In this document: piece after piece, positions 63,958 to 64,000 of the stretch
Layout: every line of letters begins with the position of its first letter
How positions within the stretch are numbered: the stretch's first letter is position 1
Origin: Pseudomaricurvus sp. HS19
GTDB taxonomy: Bacteria; Pseudomonadota; Gammaproteobacteria; Pseudomonadales; Cellvibrionaceae
Length of the DNA stretch: 64,000 nt
Assembly: GCF_009857815.1 (NCBI RefSeq)
Contig: NZ_WVVW01000002.1
Coordinates: 124,001 to 188,000, forward strand
Direction: 5' to 3'
Position numbers and translations under genes: made by a program
Notes under the pieces: generated by a model
Told to the model about the DNA's origin: nothing
Databases searched by the model: none
What the model saw: the letters and a program-made list of their open reading frames with translations, nothing else

Positions 63958-64000
63958 GCGCCAGTCAGCGGAACAGTACGAGGGACGGGTTCAGTCGCGG

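Overview
The window is chromosomal DNA from a gammaproteobacterium, by gene order probably a marine Cellvibrionales/Pseudomonadales-type organism; the genus is not claimed. Coding density is high, and codon use is GC-rich except in an AT-richer patch near 59.4-61.7 kb. Two conserved blocks support the placement: parE-yqiA-cpdA-yqiB-nudF followed by tolC, and glnE-ilvE-waaF-like linked to LPS genes, an order familiar from Pseudomonas. I see no rRNA, tRNA, CRISPR, transposase or phage genes.

Layout. 1-12.7 kb: a mixed set including a truncated TauE/SafE permease, a DUF3833 lipoprotein, a CocE-type hydrolase, a LonB-like AAA+ protease with a translationally overlapped partner, a thioesterase, an MFS transporter, a membrane-anchored alpha/beta hydrolase, two tandem transglutaminase-like proteins and a secreted protein of eight Cys-rich repeats. 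13-16.4 kb: a LysR regulator divergent from a GST / NTF2-like / tautomerase / nitronate monooxygenase operon, closed by a 21-bp perfect terminator stem. 16.4-22.9 kb: parE to tolC housekeeping. 22.9-39.5 kb: a lipopolysaccharide core and polysaccharide locus with waaA, an ELM1-like protein, many glycosyltransferases including two recent paralogue pairs, a YrbL-like kinase-fold protein, msbA, a sulfotransferase, an O-antigen ligase-like protein and a WaaF homologue that has lost its signature residues. 39.7-48 kb: ilvE, glnE, a stand-alone GspE/PilB ATPase and a DUF47-Pit phosphate uptake pair.

48.3-54.4 kb holds the most interesting region, a probable extracellular amyloid or fibre export locus. 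A VpsR-like enhancer-binding protein with GAFTNA instead of GAFTGA precedes an outer-membrane beta-barrel. On the opposite strand an operon encodes a 439-residue protein made mostly of Asp-Asn-Ser triplets, a 135-residue protein sharing its C-terminal module, a secreted C39 peptidase (FapD-like), and a coiled-coil protein carrying an Arg-Gly-Gly site just after its signal region. The composition parallels the Pseudomonas Fap functional amyloid system, but the subunits look different.

54.9-59.4 kb encodes a 1164-residue transporter-histidine kinase-receiver fusion with a Cys-rich cluster, translationally coupled to a LuxR-type response regulator. It could control the neighbouring surface locus. 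59.5-64 kb is accessory: an AT-rich patch with an unknown protein, a lipoprotein and a sulfotransferase-like protein, then a Tim44-like membrane protein and two Cys-rich putative zinc-binding proteins.
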